A stretch of DNA of 64,000 nt, from positions 310,001 through 374,000 of the forward strand of contig NZ_CABVIR010000004.1 of the NCBI RefSeq assembly GCF_902498065.1. The letters are read 5' to 3'. The notes beneath the pieces were generated by a model that saw only the letters and a program-made list of their open reading frames with translations, was not told the DNA's origin and ran no database searches. The translations under genes and the position numbers were made by a program. This stretch comes from Pseudomonas fluorescens (lineage in GTDB: Bacteria; Pseudomonadota; Gammaproteobacteria; Pseudomonadales; Pseudomonadaceae). Below are positions 15,877 through 24,918 of the stretch, one piece after another. Numbering within the stretch: the stretch's first letter is position 1; the number at the start of each line of letters is the position of its first letter.

Positions 15877-17636
15877 GCGCCGGGCGCCTCCGGATCGATG
15901 GGCAGGGTGAGGGTGAACACCGCGCCGTTGTCGTGGTTGTCGGCACTCAGGCGGCCGCCCGATTCGTGAACGATGGCAAAGGATACGGCCAGACCGATGC
16001 CCAGGCCATCGCCCACCGGTTTGGTGGTGAAAAACGGATCAAAGACCTTCGGCAGATTCTCTTCGGCGATGCCGCCGCCGTTGTCGATGACGCTCAGGCG
16101 CCACAGTTGTTCGTCGGCTTCGAGGCGGATTTCCAGACGTTTGCAGGGTTTGTCCTGCATCGCATCCAGGGCATTGCGCAGCAGGTTGATCAGCACCTGT
16201 TCCAGACGAATCGCATCCCCCCGCACCCAGGCCGGGCGCGTCAGGTGCAGCACGGTGCTGACCTGTTCATCGCGCAGGCGCGTGTCGAGCAGTTGTAACG
16301 ATTGGTCCACCACCGAAGCCAGGTCCAGGCGTTCGCGCAAGCCGCTGGGGCTTTTGCGGGCGAAGGTTTTCAGGTGGCCGGTGAGGGCGGCCATGCGCGT
16401 CAGCATGTCATCCACCGGTTTCAGTGCCTTGTAGGCGTCGTCGACCCGGCCGTGATCGAGCAACAGCCGCAGCGTGGCCAGTTGCATGCGCTGGGCGGTC
16501 AACGGTTGATTGATTTCATGGGCCAGTGCCGCCGACATCTGGCCGAGGGCGGCCAGTTTGGCCGATTGCACCAGACCGTCCTGCGCCGTGCGCAGGTCGC
16601 GGGTGCGTTCTTCCACCAGTTGTTCGAGTTCTTCGCGACTGCGCTGGCGCATCTTCGCCAGACGCCAGCGCTGGTTGAGGAACAGCAGCAGAAACACCAG
16701 CGTCAGCCACAACCCGGCAGCGGCGAGCGCGGCGTTTCGACGGTCTTCAAGCGCCACTTGCGGACGCCGCAGCAGGTGCAGCGTCCAGCCCTCGGCGGCC
16801 AGCGGCAAGGACTCCCACAAGTAATCCGCTTTACCGTCCGGGCCATCGACCCGCGTCAGTTCACTGTTGTCGTCAAAGCGCCGCAGCGATTGATAGCCGA
16901 GCAGCGTCAGCGGCTGCTTGTCATATTGGCGGGTGGCCTTGAGTTCAGCGAGGTCGCTGTCACTCAGCGGTTTCAACTGGCGATAGCGCCAGCCCGGCTG
17001 ATTGGCGATGAAGATGATCCCGCGGGCGTCACTGACCAGCAGCGTGTCGCTGCCCTGACGCCATTCGCGCTCCAGTTCGGGAAACTCGAGTTTCACCACC
17101 ATCGCACCGAGAAACCGGCCATCGTCATCGGTGACGGCGCTGGACAGGAAGTAACCGGGAATCCCGCTGGTCACGCCCACCGCATAAAAGCGCCCGGTGC
17201 CCTGGGTGCGGGTCTGGCTGAAGTAGGGGCGAAAACCGTAGTTGTGGCCGACGTAACTGCTGGGCAAACGCCAGTTGCTCGCCGCCACGGCGAGGCCGGT
17301 GTGGTCGAGCAGTTCCAGCGTCGAGGACTCGGCCGCGCCGTTGATCTTTTCCAGTTTGCGGTTCAACGCGTCCTGCTGTTCGGCGGTGACCGGCCCGGTG
17401 AGCGCCGAACGCAATTGCGGGTCAAGGGCGAGAACGGCGGGCAGGGCGCGGTAGCGATCGATCAGGGTGTGCAGAGAGGCGGCGTACAAACCCAATTGCT
17501 GATTGGCGCGCGCCGCGTCTTCGACCAGCGCCTGGCGCTCGGCGTGACGCATGGCCAGGGTGGCGGCGAGGGCTGCACCGGCAAGGATAAGAAAGGTGTA
17601 CAGCGTCAGACGCAGGGTGCGAGAGGTCTCAAACAT
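15870..17636 (-). CDS. mifS: Sensor histidine kinase (MifS/DctB type)
   Basis: A 588-residue membrane kinase from the ATG at 17636 (MFETSRTLRL); in-frame starts up to 17687 exist but the hydrophobic helix begins best after MFETS. TM1 is at ~8-30, a periplasmic double-PAS/Cache sensor at ~31-300, TM2 at ~310-332, then a coiled coil, the H-box (LAHEINQPLTAQ, ~His 378) and the HATPase domain with N-box NLLRNALDAM and G-box DNGGGI..GLGIGLAVS. This is the DctB-like layout for C4/C5-dicarboxylate sensing. It is co-transcribed with the regulator. The promoter lies in a 106-bp gap shared with the fumarase terminator; a TTACACAATGTGTA palindrome occurs 6 bp upstream of the ATG. Confidence 0.85.
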   Translation of the reverse strand: MFETSRTLRLTLYTFLILAGAALAATLAMRHAERQALVEDAARANQQLGLYAASLHTLIDRYRALPAVLALDPQLRSALTGPVTAEQQDALNRKLEKINGAAESSTLELLDHTGLAVAASNWRLPSSYVGHNYGFRPYFSQTRTQGTGRFYAVGVTSGIPGYFLSSAVTDDDGRFLGAMVVKLEFPELEREWRQGSDTLLVSDARGIIFIANQPGWRYRQLKPLSDSDLAELKATRQYDKQPLTLLGYQSLRRFDDNSELTRVDGPDGKADYLWESLPLAAEGWTLHLLRRPQVALEDRRNAALAAAGLWLTLVFLLLFLNQRWRLAKMRQRSREELEQLVEERTRDLRTAQDGLVQSAKLAALGQMSAALAHEINQPLTAQRMQLATLRLLLDHGRVDDAYKALKPVDDMLTRMAALTGHLKTFARKSPSGLRERLDLASVVDQSLQLLDTRLRDEQVSTVLHLTRPAWVRGDAIRLEQVLINLLRNALDAMQDKPCKRLEIRLEADEQLWRLSVIDNGGGIAEENLPKVFDPFFTTKPVGDGLGIGLAVSFAIVHESGGRLSADNHDNGAVFTLTLPIDPEAPGAC

Positions 17637-17693
17637 GCTGGGCGTTACACAATGTGTACGGAGGGGGCGCACCATAACATGAGCCACAAAAAA

Positions 17694-17724
17694 GGCGACA
17701 GGAGCCTGCTCCTGTCGCCTTTTT
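17694..17724. terminator. Bidirectional terminator after fumA
   Basis: An 11-bp stem GGCGACAGGAG/CTCCTGTCGCC with loop CCTG (17694-17719), flanked by AAAAAA on the left and TTTTT on the right. On the minus strand it follows the fumarase stop codon by about 24 bp and ends in a U-run. Confidence 0.92.
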
Positions 17725-17742
17725 CTTTGTCAGTCGAAGCGC

Positions 17743-19266
17743 TTACTGCACTTCTACCGCCAGACTTTCACTGATCTTTTTCTGCCAGATGGCAGGACCG
17801 GTGATGTGTACCGATTCACCCTTGCTATCAACGGCAACGGTCACCGGCATGTCTTTCACGTCGAACTCGTAGATCGCTTCCATGCCCAGTTCGGCGAAAG
17901 CCACTACGCGGGATTTCTTGATCGCTTGCGCCACCAGGTAAGCCGCGCCGCCGACTGCCATCAGGTAAACGGCCTTGTGGTCCTTGATCGCATCGATTGC
18001 GGTCGGGCCGCGCTCGGATTTGCCGATCATGCCCAGCAGGCCGGTTTGTTCGAGGATCTGACGGGTGAACTTGTCCATCCGCGTTGCAGTGGTCGGACCG
18101 GCTGGCCCAACGACTTCTTCGCGCACCGGATCAACCGGGCCGACGTAGTAGATGAAGCGACCTTTGAGGTCCACCGGCAGGGTTTCGCCCTTGTTCAGCA
18201 TCTCGACCATGCGCTTGTGCGCAGCGTCGCGACCGGTGAGCATCTTGCCGTTGAGCAGGACGGTTTCGCCCGGCTTCCAGCTTTGCACGTCTTCCGGGGT
18301 CAGGGTGTCGAGGTTGACGCGACGGGCCGACGGGCCGGCTTCCCAGACGATTTCCGGGTAGGCATCCAGCGGTGGCGCTTCCAGCGAGGCCGGGCCGGAG
18401 CCGTCGAGCACGAAGTGCGCGTGACGGGTGGCGGCGCAGTTCGGGATCATGCACACCGGCAACGAAGCGGCGTGGGTCGGGTAATCCATGATCTTCACGT
18501 CGAGCACGGTGGTCAGGCCACCCAGACCCTGGGCGCCGATGCCCAGTTGGTTGACCTTCTCGAACAGCTCCAGGCGCATCTCTTCGATACGGTTGGACGG
18601 GCCGCGCTTCTTCAGCTCGTGAATGTCGATGGATTCCATCAACACTTCCTTGGCCATGACCGCGGCTTTCTCGGCGGTGCCGCCGATGCCGATGCCGAGC
18701 ATGCCCGGTGGGCACCAGCCGGCGCCCATTTCCGGAACGGTCTTCAGTACCCAGTCGACGATCGAGTCGGACGGGTTGAGCATGGCCATCTTCGACTTGT
18801 TCTCGGAGCCGCCGCCCTTGGCCGCCACGTCCACTTCCACGGTGTTACCCGGAACGATGGAGTAGTGGATAACGGCCGGGGTGTTGTCCTTGGTGTTTTT
18901 ACGAGCGCCCGCCGGGTCGGCGAGGATCGAGGCACGCAGGACGTTTTCCGGCAGGTTGTAAGCCCGGCGCACGCCTTCGTTGATCATGTCGTCCAGGCCC
19001 ATGGTGGCGCCATCCCAACGCACGTCCATGCCCACGCGGACGAACACGGTGACGATGCCGGTGTCCTGGCAGATCGGGCGGTGGCCGGTGGCACACATGC
19101 GCGAGTTGATCAGAATTTGCGCCATCGAATCACGGGCCGCTGGCGATTCTTCGCGCAGGTAGGCTTCGTGCATCGCCTGGATGAAATCCACGGGGTGGTA
19201 ATAGGAAATGAACTGCAGGGCGTCGGCAACGCTCTGAATCAGGTCGTCTTGCTTGATCACGGTCAT
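17743..19266 (-). CDS. fumA: Fumarate hydratase, class I ([4Fe-4S], FumA/FumB type)
   Basis: A 507-residue single-chain class I fumarase that interconverts fumarate and malate in the TCA cycle. Alpha part (residues ~1-290): ICQDTGIVTVFVRVG and GAGWCPPGMLGIGIGGT; beta part (~300-507): LLNGKMLTGRDAAHKRM and RFIYYVGPVDPV. Candidate cluster cysteines lie in ICQDTG, the GWCPP loop and IPNCAATRH. The ATG at 19266 is chosen for its AGGAG ribosome site; ten upstream in-frame residues are unlikely. A hairpin in the leader ends about 36 nt before the start codon. The oxygen-labile cluster distinguishes it from FumC. Confidence 0.95.
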   Translation of the reverse strand: MTVIKQDDLIQSVADALQFISYYHPVDFIQAMHEAYLREESPAARDSMAQILINSRMCATGHRPICQDTGIVTVFVRVGMDVRWDGATMGLDDMINEGVRRAYNLPENVLRASILADPAGARKNTKDNTPAVIHYSIVPGNTVEVDVAAKGGGSENKSKMAMLNPSDSIVDWVLKTVPEMGAGWCPPGMLGIGIGGTAEKAAVMAKEVLMESIDIHELKKRGPSNRIEEMRLELFEKVNQLGIGAQGLGGLTTVLDVKIMDYPTHAASLPVCMIPNCAATRHAHFVLDGSGPASLEAPPLDAYPEIVWEAGPSARRVNLDTLTPEDVQSWKPGETVLLNGKMLTGRDAAHKRMVEMLNKGETLPVDLKGRFIYYVGPVDPVREEVVGPAGPTTATRMDKFTRQILEQTGLLGMIGKSERGPTAIDAIKDHKAVYLMAVGGAAYLVAQAIKKSRVVAFAELGMEAIYEFDVKDMPVTVAVDSKGESVHITGPAIWQKKISESLAVEVQ

Positions 19267-19668
19267 GAGTCGCGCTCCTCTAAAAGACGGGAACATTCAA
19301 TAAGGTGCTTGCAGCTTGGGTGCATCGGTCGGTTGCAAGCACCTTTACAAGGCACGCCGGGCATGCTGGCGCGACGCTAAAAAGGCGCGGCAGTATAACG
19401 CGCCTCGGTCCCGGGTACACGCGCCGGCAGTCAATCGTTGGTCGCATAGGTCGTTGATACGGATTGAGTCGGCGAGCGCGTTCCCCTGTAGGAGCCGTAT
19501 TCGCGAGCAAGCCCAGACACAAAGGATCGTGCGCAAATTAGCGTTCAGTCGGTCATCGCATTGACGCCAGTTTTTCGCTCTGAAAATTGAATGGTCATTT
19601 ATCAAACACGTCACTACAGTGGCATTCGGTCTGTAGAGTAAGACACTCGGTCAGCCTCCTTTCGCACG
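19267..19668. other. 402-bp divergent region with fumA leader hairpin
   Basis: A 12-bp inverted repeat AAGGTGCTTGCA/TGCAAGCACCTT (19302-19313 and 19334-19345) lies in the fumA leader, and a TATACT element (minus strand, 19397-19392) could be its -10 box; the -35 box is poor. A decayed REP-like segment is near 19488-19515 (CTGTAGGAGCC..GCGAGCAAGCC). The promoter of the diguanylate-cyclase gene is not evident. Confidence 0.5.
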
Positions 19669-20787
19669 GTGAGTCAACGATTGACCCATAACGCTATCCA
19701 GCGCCTTTTGCTCAAACGTTTTGCCCTTGCGGCCGGCACCTACGCCTTGGCTCTAATGCTGCTGTGGCTGGCGTTTTTCACCGGTCATTACGATCAACCC
19801 CTGGCCAGCGTCGCCGTTGGCAGCGCGCTGGTGGTCATCAGCCAGGCGGCGCTGTTCGCGGTGTTTTACAGCGGCTGCAACCTGCGGTTTTCCGACCCGA
19901 GCCTGACCGAAGCGCAAGTGTTGCTGGGGCTGACTTGGCAGACGTGGCTGATCGCCCATCTGGACGAAGCCCGTGGCGCGTTCCTGGTGTTCTACGTGCT
20001 GATTCTGTTGTTCGGGCTGTTTCACCTGTCGCGCCGGGCCTTTGCTCGATGCGCGTTGATGGTGTTTTTCAGCTTCAGTGCGATCACGCTGTGGGAGGGC
20101 TACCACTTCCAGTTGGCCGACCCGGCGCTGGCCGCGTTGCAGGTGTGCGTACTGTTTATCGTACTGGTGTGGCTGGAGCTTTATGCCCGACATGTCCAGG
20201 CCTCGCGCCAGCGGATGCGTCAGCGCCGGTTCGCCTTGCAGGCGCATCAAGACACCCTGCGCGGAATGATGCGTCAGCTCGAAGACCTGGTGGCTACCGA
20301 CGAATTGACAGGATTGTTCAACCGCCGGCATTTCCTGCGCCTGGCCTCCCGCGAGCTCAACACCATGGAGCTCGGCGTGGTGCATGGCCTGGCGCTGATC
20401 GACCTCGACCATTTCAAACGCATCAACGATGTGCACGGCCACGCTGCCGGCGATCAGGTGCTGCAAGCTTTCGCCGGTGTGGCCAATGCCTGTCTGCGTG
20501 AGGGTGACGTGCTGGCCCGTTATGGTGGCGAAGAGTTCGTGGTGCTGCTACCCGATTGCAGCGCCGAACGCCTGACGTCCTGTTGCGAGCGGCTACGGAT
20601 TGCCTTCACTGATGTCGAGTTGATCGGCCTGAAGGTCGGCAATATCAGCCTGTCGGCGGGCATGACACTGTTGGAACTGGGTGACGATCTCGACGATGCC
20701 TTGCAGCGTGCCGATCAGGCGCTCTATCGCGCCAAACGCGACGGCCGCAATCGTTGCGCGGCGGCGTGGGAGAACGCCGATGCCTGA
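19669..20787 (+). CDS. Membrane diguanylate cyclase (GGDEF domain)
   Basis: A 372-residue protein starting at GTG 19669 (no strong ribosome site). Residues ~15-185 form about six hydrophobic helices of an unclassified membrane sensor. A short coiled segment (VQASRQRMRQRRFALQAHQDTL) leads into a GGDEF domain (~210-370) with DELTGLFNRRHF, LIDLDHFKRINDVHG and the active site RYGGEEF. The RxxD inhibitory site is present five residues before GGEEF (REGD), so an active, product-inhibited c-di-GMP synthase is expected. It overlaps the following ferredoxin-reductase gene by 8 bp. Confidence 0.92.
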   Translation: MSQRLTHNAIQRLLLKRFALAAGTYALALMLLWLAFFTGHYDQPLASVAVGSALVVISQAALFAVFYSGCNLRFSDPSLTEAQVLLGLTWQTWLIAHLDEARGAFLVFYVLILLFGLFHLSRRAFARCALMVFFSFSAITLWEGYHFQLADPALAALQVCVLFIVLVWLELYARHVQASRQRMRQRRFALQAHQDTLRGMMRQLEDLVATDELTGLFNRRHFLRLASRELNTMELGVVHGLALIDLDHFKRINDVHGHAAGDQVLQAFAGVANACLREGDVLARYGGEEFVVLLPDCSAERLTSCCERLRIAFTDVELIGLKVGNISLSAGMTLLELGDDLDDALQRADQALYRAKRDGRNRCAAAWENADA

Positions 20788-21715
20788 ATTGCGGGTCGGC
20801 GATCGGCAATGGTCGGTAGCAGCGGGCAGCAACCTGCTTGATGCGTTGAATCAAAACGGCGTGTCCGTTCCCTACAGTTGCCGCGCCGGCAGTTGTCATG
20901 CGTGCCTGGTGCAATGCACGCAAGGATTGCCGAATGACAGCCGCCCCGATGCCTTGAGTGCAGAGCAGCGTCAGCAAGGCTGGCGTCTGGCGTGCCAGTG
21001 TCAGGTGGTCGAGGATTTGCAGGTGCATGCCTTCGACCCACAACAGGACGGCCAACCGGCCGAGGTCGCCGCCGTCGATTGGTTGAGCAGCAATGTGCTG
21101 CGTTTGCGCCTGACACCTCAGCGTCCGTTGCGCTACAGCGCCGGGCAGCATCTGGTGCTGTGGGCCGGTAGCGTGGCGCGGCCGTACTCACTCGCCAGCC
21201 TGCCGGGAGAAGACCGCTTTCTGGAGTTTCACCTGGATTGTCGCCAGCCCGGCGCATTCAGTGATGCCGCGCGTCAGTTGCAGATTGGCGACTCGTTGCG
21301 TCTTGGTGAACTGCGCGGCGGCGCACTGCATTACGACGCCGACTGGCATAACCGGCCACTGTGGCTGATGGCCGCCGGCACCGGGTTGGGCCCGTTGTTT
21401 GGCGTCTTGCGTGAAGCCCTGCGACAGGATCACCAGGGCGTCATCCGCGTTATTCACCTGGCCCATGATGCCGATGAGCATTATCTGGCCAAACCCCTGC
21501 AAGCCATGGCCGCCAGTCGTGCGAACCTCAACATCGAACTGTGGACACCGACCGAGTTGGCCGCGGCTTTGGCGCAACTGCGGCTTGTTTCCCGGCAAAC
21601 CCAGGCCTTACTCTGCGGGTCCCCCGACAGCGTCGATGCCTTCGCCCGGCGCCTGTACCTGGCGGGACTGCCGCGCAATCAACTGCTGGCCGACGTCTTC
21701 CTGCCCCGCGGTTGA
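20780..21715 (+). CDS. 2Fe-2S ferredoxin / FAD / NAD(P)H oxidoreductase
   Basis: A 311-residue electron-transfer protein. Residues ~1-85: plant-type [2Fe-2S] ferredoxin with CRAGSCHACLVQC and a fourth Cys in RLACQC. Residues ~95-190: FAD barrel with RPYSLAS. Residues ~195-311: nucleotide domain with AAGTGLGPLFG and a late CGSP motif. It would pass electrons from NAD(P)H through FAD to the cluster and on to an oxygenase or other acceptor. The ATG at 20780 overlaps the GGDEF gene by 8 bp; the longer upstream frame is a shadow of that gene. No partner oxygenase gene is adjacent, so the acceptor is unknown. Confidence 0.9.
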   Translation: MPELRVGDRQWSVAAGSNLLDALNQNGVSVPYSCRAGSCHACLVQCTQGLPNDSRPDALSAEQRQQGWRLACQCQVVEDLQVHAFDPQQDGQPAEVAAVDWLSSNVLRLRLTPQRPLRYSAGQHLVLWAGSVARPYSLASLPGEDRFLEFHLDCRQPGAFSDAARQLQIGDSLRLGELRGGALHYDADWHNRPLWLMAAGTGLGPLFGVLREALRQDHQGVIRVIHLAHDADEHYLAKPLQAMAASRANLNIELWTPTELAAALAQLRLVSRQTQALLCGSPDSVDAFARRLYLAGLPRNQLLADVFLPRG

Positions 21716-21744
21716 GCGCTGATTTCTCAGACGCGAGACCGACC

Positions 21745-22494
21745 ATGACCGATGCCATCCAGATTGAACGCGAACGCGGCCTGTTGACCCTGCGCCTGAA
21801 TCGCCCCGACAAGAAAAACGCCCTGACCCGCGCCATGTACAGCCACTTGGTCGAAGCGTTGAAACAGGCTGACACCGACCCCGACATCAACGCCGTGCTG
21901 ATCACTGGCAGTGCCGAGTGTTTCACCGCCGGCAACGACATCGCCGACTTCATTCAACAACCGCCGAGCAACCTCGACAGCCCGGTGTTCCACTTCATGC
22001 TTAATCTGCTCGAATGCCGCAAACCGGTGATCGCTGCTGTGGCCGGTGCGGCAGTCGGAATTGGCACGACGCTGCTGCTGCATTGCGATCTGGTGTATGT
22101 CAGCCGCGATGCGCGATTGCGCATGCCCTTCGTCAACCTCGGCTTGTGTCCGGAATTCGGCTCCAGTCTTTTATTGCCTCGCTTGCTTGGGCATGCCAAA
22201 GCGTCTGAATTGTTACTGCTGGGCGAAGGTTTCAGCGGGGAGCAAGCGGCCGAGTGGGGGATTGCGACCGAAGCGCTGGGCAGTGGCGAAGCGGTGTTGG
22301 CCAAGGCGCGGGAGATGGCGTTGCGCTTTGAGTCGCTGCCACCGGAAGCGGTGCGCATCAGCAAGCAATTGATGAAAGCCCCGGACCGCGAACAGCTGCG
22401 CAAGGTGATAGAAGAAGAGGGCGCGTTGTTCACCCAGCGGCTGCGTTCGCCGGAGGCGATGGCGGCGTTGTCGGGGTTTATCAATCGGCGTTGA
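21745..22494 (+). CDS. Enoyl-CoA hydratase/isomerase family protein (isomerase-like)
   Basis: A 249-residue crotonase-fold protein from the ATG at 21745; the upstream frame overlapping the reductase is not coding. The CoA/oxyanion loop is seen in FTAGNDIADF and AAVAGAAVGIGTT. The two catalytic glutamates of classical hydratases are absent (their positions hold T in GIGTTLLL and F in RMPFVNLG), whereas a Glu appears in LCPEFGSS, the position used by delta3-delta2-enoyl-CoA isomerases (ECI2-like SPEGCSS). Isomerase activity is therefore more likely than hydration. It follows the reductase gene by 29 bp and ends at a terminator shared with pykA. Confidence 0.9.
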   Translation: MTDAIQIERERGLLTLRLNRPDKKNALTRAMYSHLVEALKQADTDPDINAVLITGSAECFTAGNDIADFIQQPPSNLDSPVFHFMLNLLECRKPVIAAVAGAAVGIGTTLLLHCDLVYVSRDARLRMPFVNLGLCPEFGSSLLLPRLLGHAKASELLLLGEGFSGEQAAEWGIATEALGSGEAVLAKAREMALRFESLPPEAVRISKQLMKAPDREQLRKVIEEEGALFTQRLRSPEAMAALSGFINRR

Positions 22495-22517
22495 ATTGGC
22501 GTTGGCCGGGCTGCCGC

Positions 22518-22583
22518 CATCGCGAGCAGGGGATTTGTGGTGTACGCAAATCAAATGTGGGAGCGAGCCTGCTCGCGATGGCG
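22518..22583. repeat. REP pair, left copy truncated
   Basis: The right copy is complete (TGTGGGAGCGAGCCTGCTCGC) while the left stops after CATCGCGAGCAGG. It lies just after the crotonase stop codon, before the bidirectional terminator. Confidence 0.8.
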
Positions 22584-22621
22584 TCAGCCCAGGCAACACA
22601 CCTTCAAGATCGAAAACCAAA

Positions 22622-22649
22622 AAGCCCCGCCATTCACATGGCGGGGCTT
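22622..22649. terminator. Bidirectional terminator between crotonase and pykA
   Basis: A 12-bp stem AAGCCCCGCCAT/ATGGCGGGGCTT with loop TCAC, preceded by A-rich and followed by T-rich sequence; it serves both convergent genes. Confidence 0.93.
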
Positions 22650-22670
22650 TTGTTTTCAGCAACCGGTCAC

Positions 22671-24122
22671 TCAGACCATCGGATCGCCAACGTGCAGGAT
22701 TTTCATCCCGTTGGTGCCGCCGATGGTGTGGTAGCTGTCGCCCTTGGTCAGGATGACCCAGTCGCCTTTTTCCACAACGCCGCGTTTCAACAGTTCGTCG
22801 ATCGCAGCCTGGCTGACTTGCTCAGGCGGCAGCGAGGCCGGGTCGAACGGAACGGTGTAGACGCCACGGAACATGGCCGCGCGGGCCTGGGTTTCGCGGT
22901 GCGGGGAGAACGCGTAGATCGGTACCGAAGAACGGATGCGCGACATGATCAACGGCGTGTAGCCACTTTCGGTCAAGGCGATGATCGCTTTCACGCCCGG
23001 GAAGTGGTTGGCGGTGTACATGGCCGCCAGCGCGATGCTCTGGTCGCAGCTTTCGAAGACCTTGCCGATGCGGTGGCTGGAGGTCTTGCTGGTCGGATGC
23101 TTTTCAGCGCCGACGCAAATGCGCGCCATCGCTTGCACCGCTTCCAGCGGGTACAGACCGGCAGCACTTTCTGCCGACAGCATGACGGCGTCGGTGTAGT
23201 CGAGCACGGCGTTGGCCACGTCGGACACTTCGGCGCGGGTCGGCATCGGGTTCTGGATCATCGACTCCATCATCTGGGTCGCGACGATCACAGCCTTGTT
23301 GTGGCGGCGTGCGTGCAGAATGATCTTCTTCTGGATGCCCACCAGCTCGGCGTCGCCGATTTCCACACCGAGGTCACCACGCGCGACCATGACGGCGTCG
23401 GAGGCATTGATCAGGGCGTCGAGGGTGGCGTCATCGGCCACGGCTTCGGCGCGTTCAATTTTCGCCACCAGCCAGGCAGTGCCGCCGGCTTCGTCGCGCA
23501 GTTGACGGGCGTATTCCATGTCGGCGGCATCACGCGGGAAAGACACGGCGAGATAGTCCACCTGCATTTCCGCGGCGAGCTTGATGTCGGCCTTGTCTTT
23601 TTCAGTCAGGGCCGGCGCCGTCAGGCCACCACCGCGACGGTTGATGCCTTTATGGTCGGACAGCGGACCGCCGATGATCACGGTGCAGTTCAGTTCGGTG
23701 GCGGTGGCGGTATCGACGCGCATCACCACGCGACCGTCGTCGAGCAGCAGCTCGTCGCCCACGCCGCAGTCCTTGACCAGATCCGGGTAGTCGATGCCGA
23801 CCACTTGCTGGTTGCCTTCGGTCAGAGGATGGCTGGTAGAGAAGGTGAATTGATCACCAATCTTCAGTTCGATCTTCTTGTTGGCGAATTTGGCGATACG
23901 GATTTTCGGGCCTTGCAGGTCACCCAGCAGGGCAACGAAGCGGCCGTGCTTGGCAGCGAGGTCACGCACCAGCTTCGCGCGAGCCTTGTGCTCGTCGGGG
24001 GTGCCGTGGGAGAAGTTCAGGCGGGCGACGTCCAGGCCAGCCAGAATCAGCTGTTCTAGAACTTCCGGCGAGTTACTGGCCGGGCCAAGGGTAGCGACGA
24101 TTTTGGTACGACGGACGGACAT
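22671..24122 (-). CDS. pykA: Pyruvate kinase
   Basis: A 483-residue enzyme converting phosphoenolpyruvate and ADP to pyruvate and ATP. Visible signatures: RRTKIVATLGPAS at the N-terminus, substrate-binding ARLNFSHG, active-site block WLVAKIERAEAV (catalytic Lys), MVARGDLGVEIG, and Mg/K site VIVATQMMESM...PTRAEVSDVANAVLDYTDAVMLSAESA. The C-terminal allosteric domain is complete. The GGAG site is 7 nt before the ATG. Resembles PykA of PAO1 (PA4329), which lies in the same neighbourhood; this is the AMP/sugar-phosphate-responsive type in pseudomonads. Confidence 0.96.
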   Translation of the reverse strand: MSVRRTKIVATLGPASNSPEVLEQLILAGLDVARLNFSHGTPDEHKARAKLVRDLAAKHGRFVALLGDLQGPKIRIAKFANKKIELKIGDQFTFSTSHPLTEGNQQVVGIDYPDLVKDCGVGDELLLDDGRVVMRVDTATATELNCTVIIGGPLSDHKGINRRGGGLTAPALTEKDKADIKLAAEMQVDYLAVSFPRDAADMEYARQLRDEAGGTAWLVAKIERAEAVADDATLDALINASDAVMVARGDLGVEIGDAELVGIQKKIILHARRHNKAVIVATQMMESMIQNPMPTRAEVSDVANAVLDYTDAVMLSAESAAGLYPLEAVQAMARICVGAEKHPTSKTSSHRIGKVFESCDQSIALAAMYTANHFPGVKAIIALTESGYTPLIMSRIRSSVPIYAFSPHRETQARAAMFRGVYTVPFDPASLPPEQVSQAAIDELLKRGVVEKGDWVILTKGDSYHTIGGTNGMKILHVGDPMV

Positions 24123-24297
24123 GCAAAGACTCCTGAGTTCAAGCGCTGAGTGAGGCTACTATGGTCTTGGGGTGTAGTCATTGTTCGTTTGCACTACTTT
24201 TTGTGAAGCGCTTTGTTATTCGTCTTTATCTTTAAATGAACATTCCTGAAGATTTTCGCCTACGGGTCGATACAGAACTCAAGACAGGAGAACCCCC

Positions 24298-24672
24298 ATG
24301 CGATTCGTGCTCATAGCCGCCCTTGCCCTCAGTGTTGTGGGCTGCACCCGTTTTTCGATGAACCATCATTTGAATAATGCCTACAGCGCTTATGACCGTG
24401 GCAATTGCGAGCAGGTGACGCTCGAACTGTCCAAAGTTGAACGTGCCAGCCGCGCGCGGCCTTATGTGTGGCCAGAAGTGTCGATGCTGCGCGGTTTGTG
24501 CCTGGAACGACAGAAGATGTTCGTGGATGCGGCGCAAACCTACCAGTTCATCCAGGCTTCGTACCCGCAAAGCGAGTATGCCTACCGCGCCCGCGCCCGG
24601 CTGGAAACCTTGCAGTCGCTGGGGCACTACCCGCTGCGCAGCACCGCGGTGGTGCGTCCGACGCGCTTCTGA
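24298..24672 (+). CDS. Small outer-membrane-type lipoprotein with TPR-like repeats
   Basis: A 124-residue protein with a lipoprotein signal ending in the lipobox LSVVGC (Cys 16). The mature part is helical and alanine/tyrosine patterned like tetratricopeptide repeats (NAYSAYDRGNCEQV..., DAAQTYQFIQASYPQSEYAYRARARLE), as in the YfiO/BamD-like tail of the family. The +2 residue is Thr, not Asp, so outer-membrane sorting is likely. AGGAG lies 9 nt before the ATG. Position between pykA and the PilZ gene matches PAO1 (PA4328 region). Function unknown. Confidence 0.88.
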   Translation: MRFVLIAALALSVVGCTRFSMNHHLNNAYSAYDRGNCEQVTLELSKVERASRARPYVWPEVSMLRGLCLERQKMFVDAAQTYQFIQASYPQSEYAYRARARLETLQSLGHYPLRSTAVVRPTRF

Positions 24673-24918
24673 TTGCAGTTGTCATTCCAAGGCTGGCTCA
24701 CGCGCGACGGTGAGCTATAGTCGAGTAACCGGTTTAGCGCCTTGACTCTCGACCGAGGTAACACCTGTGATCGGCAGGAGTAAGCGGCAGCGCAGTACGG
24801 ACTGTCGCACCGGGATTGGGGAGAGCGCGCCTATTGCCTGGCTCACGTTTTAGACAGGCAGGCCCGTTCCGAAGCATTAGTGCGGCTCTGCTTAAGGGCC
24901 TTGCGTAGCGAATTCAGC

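Noticed and set aside
17638..17665. TTACACAATGTGTA palindrome upstream of mifS as an operator
   Set aside because: Suggestive but unique in the window and unlike the kgtP enhancer dyads; noted in the mifS entry and not called separately.
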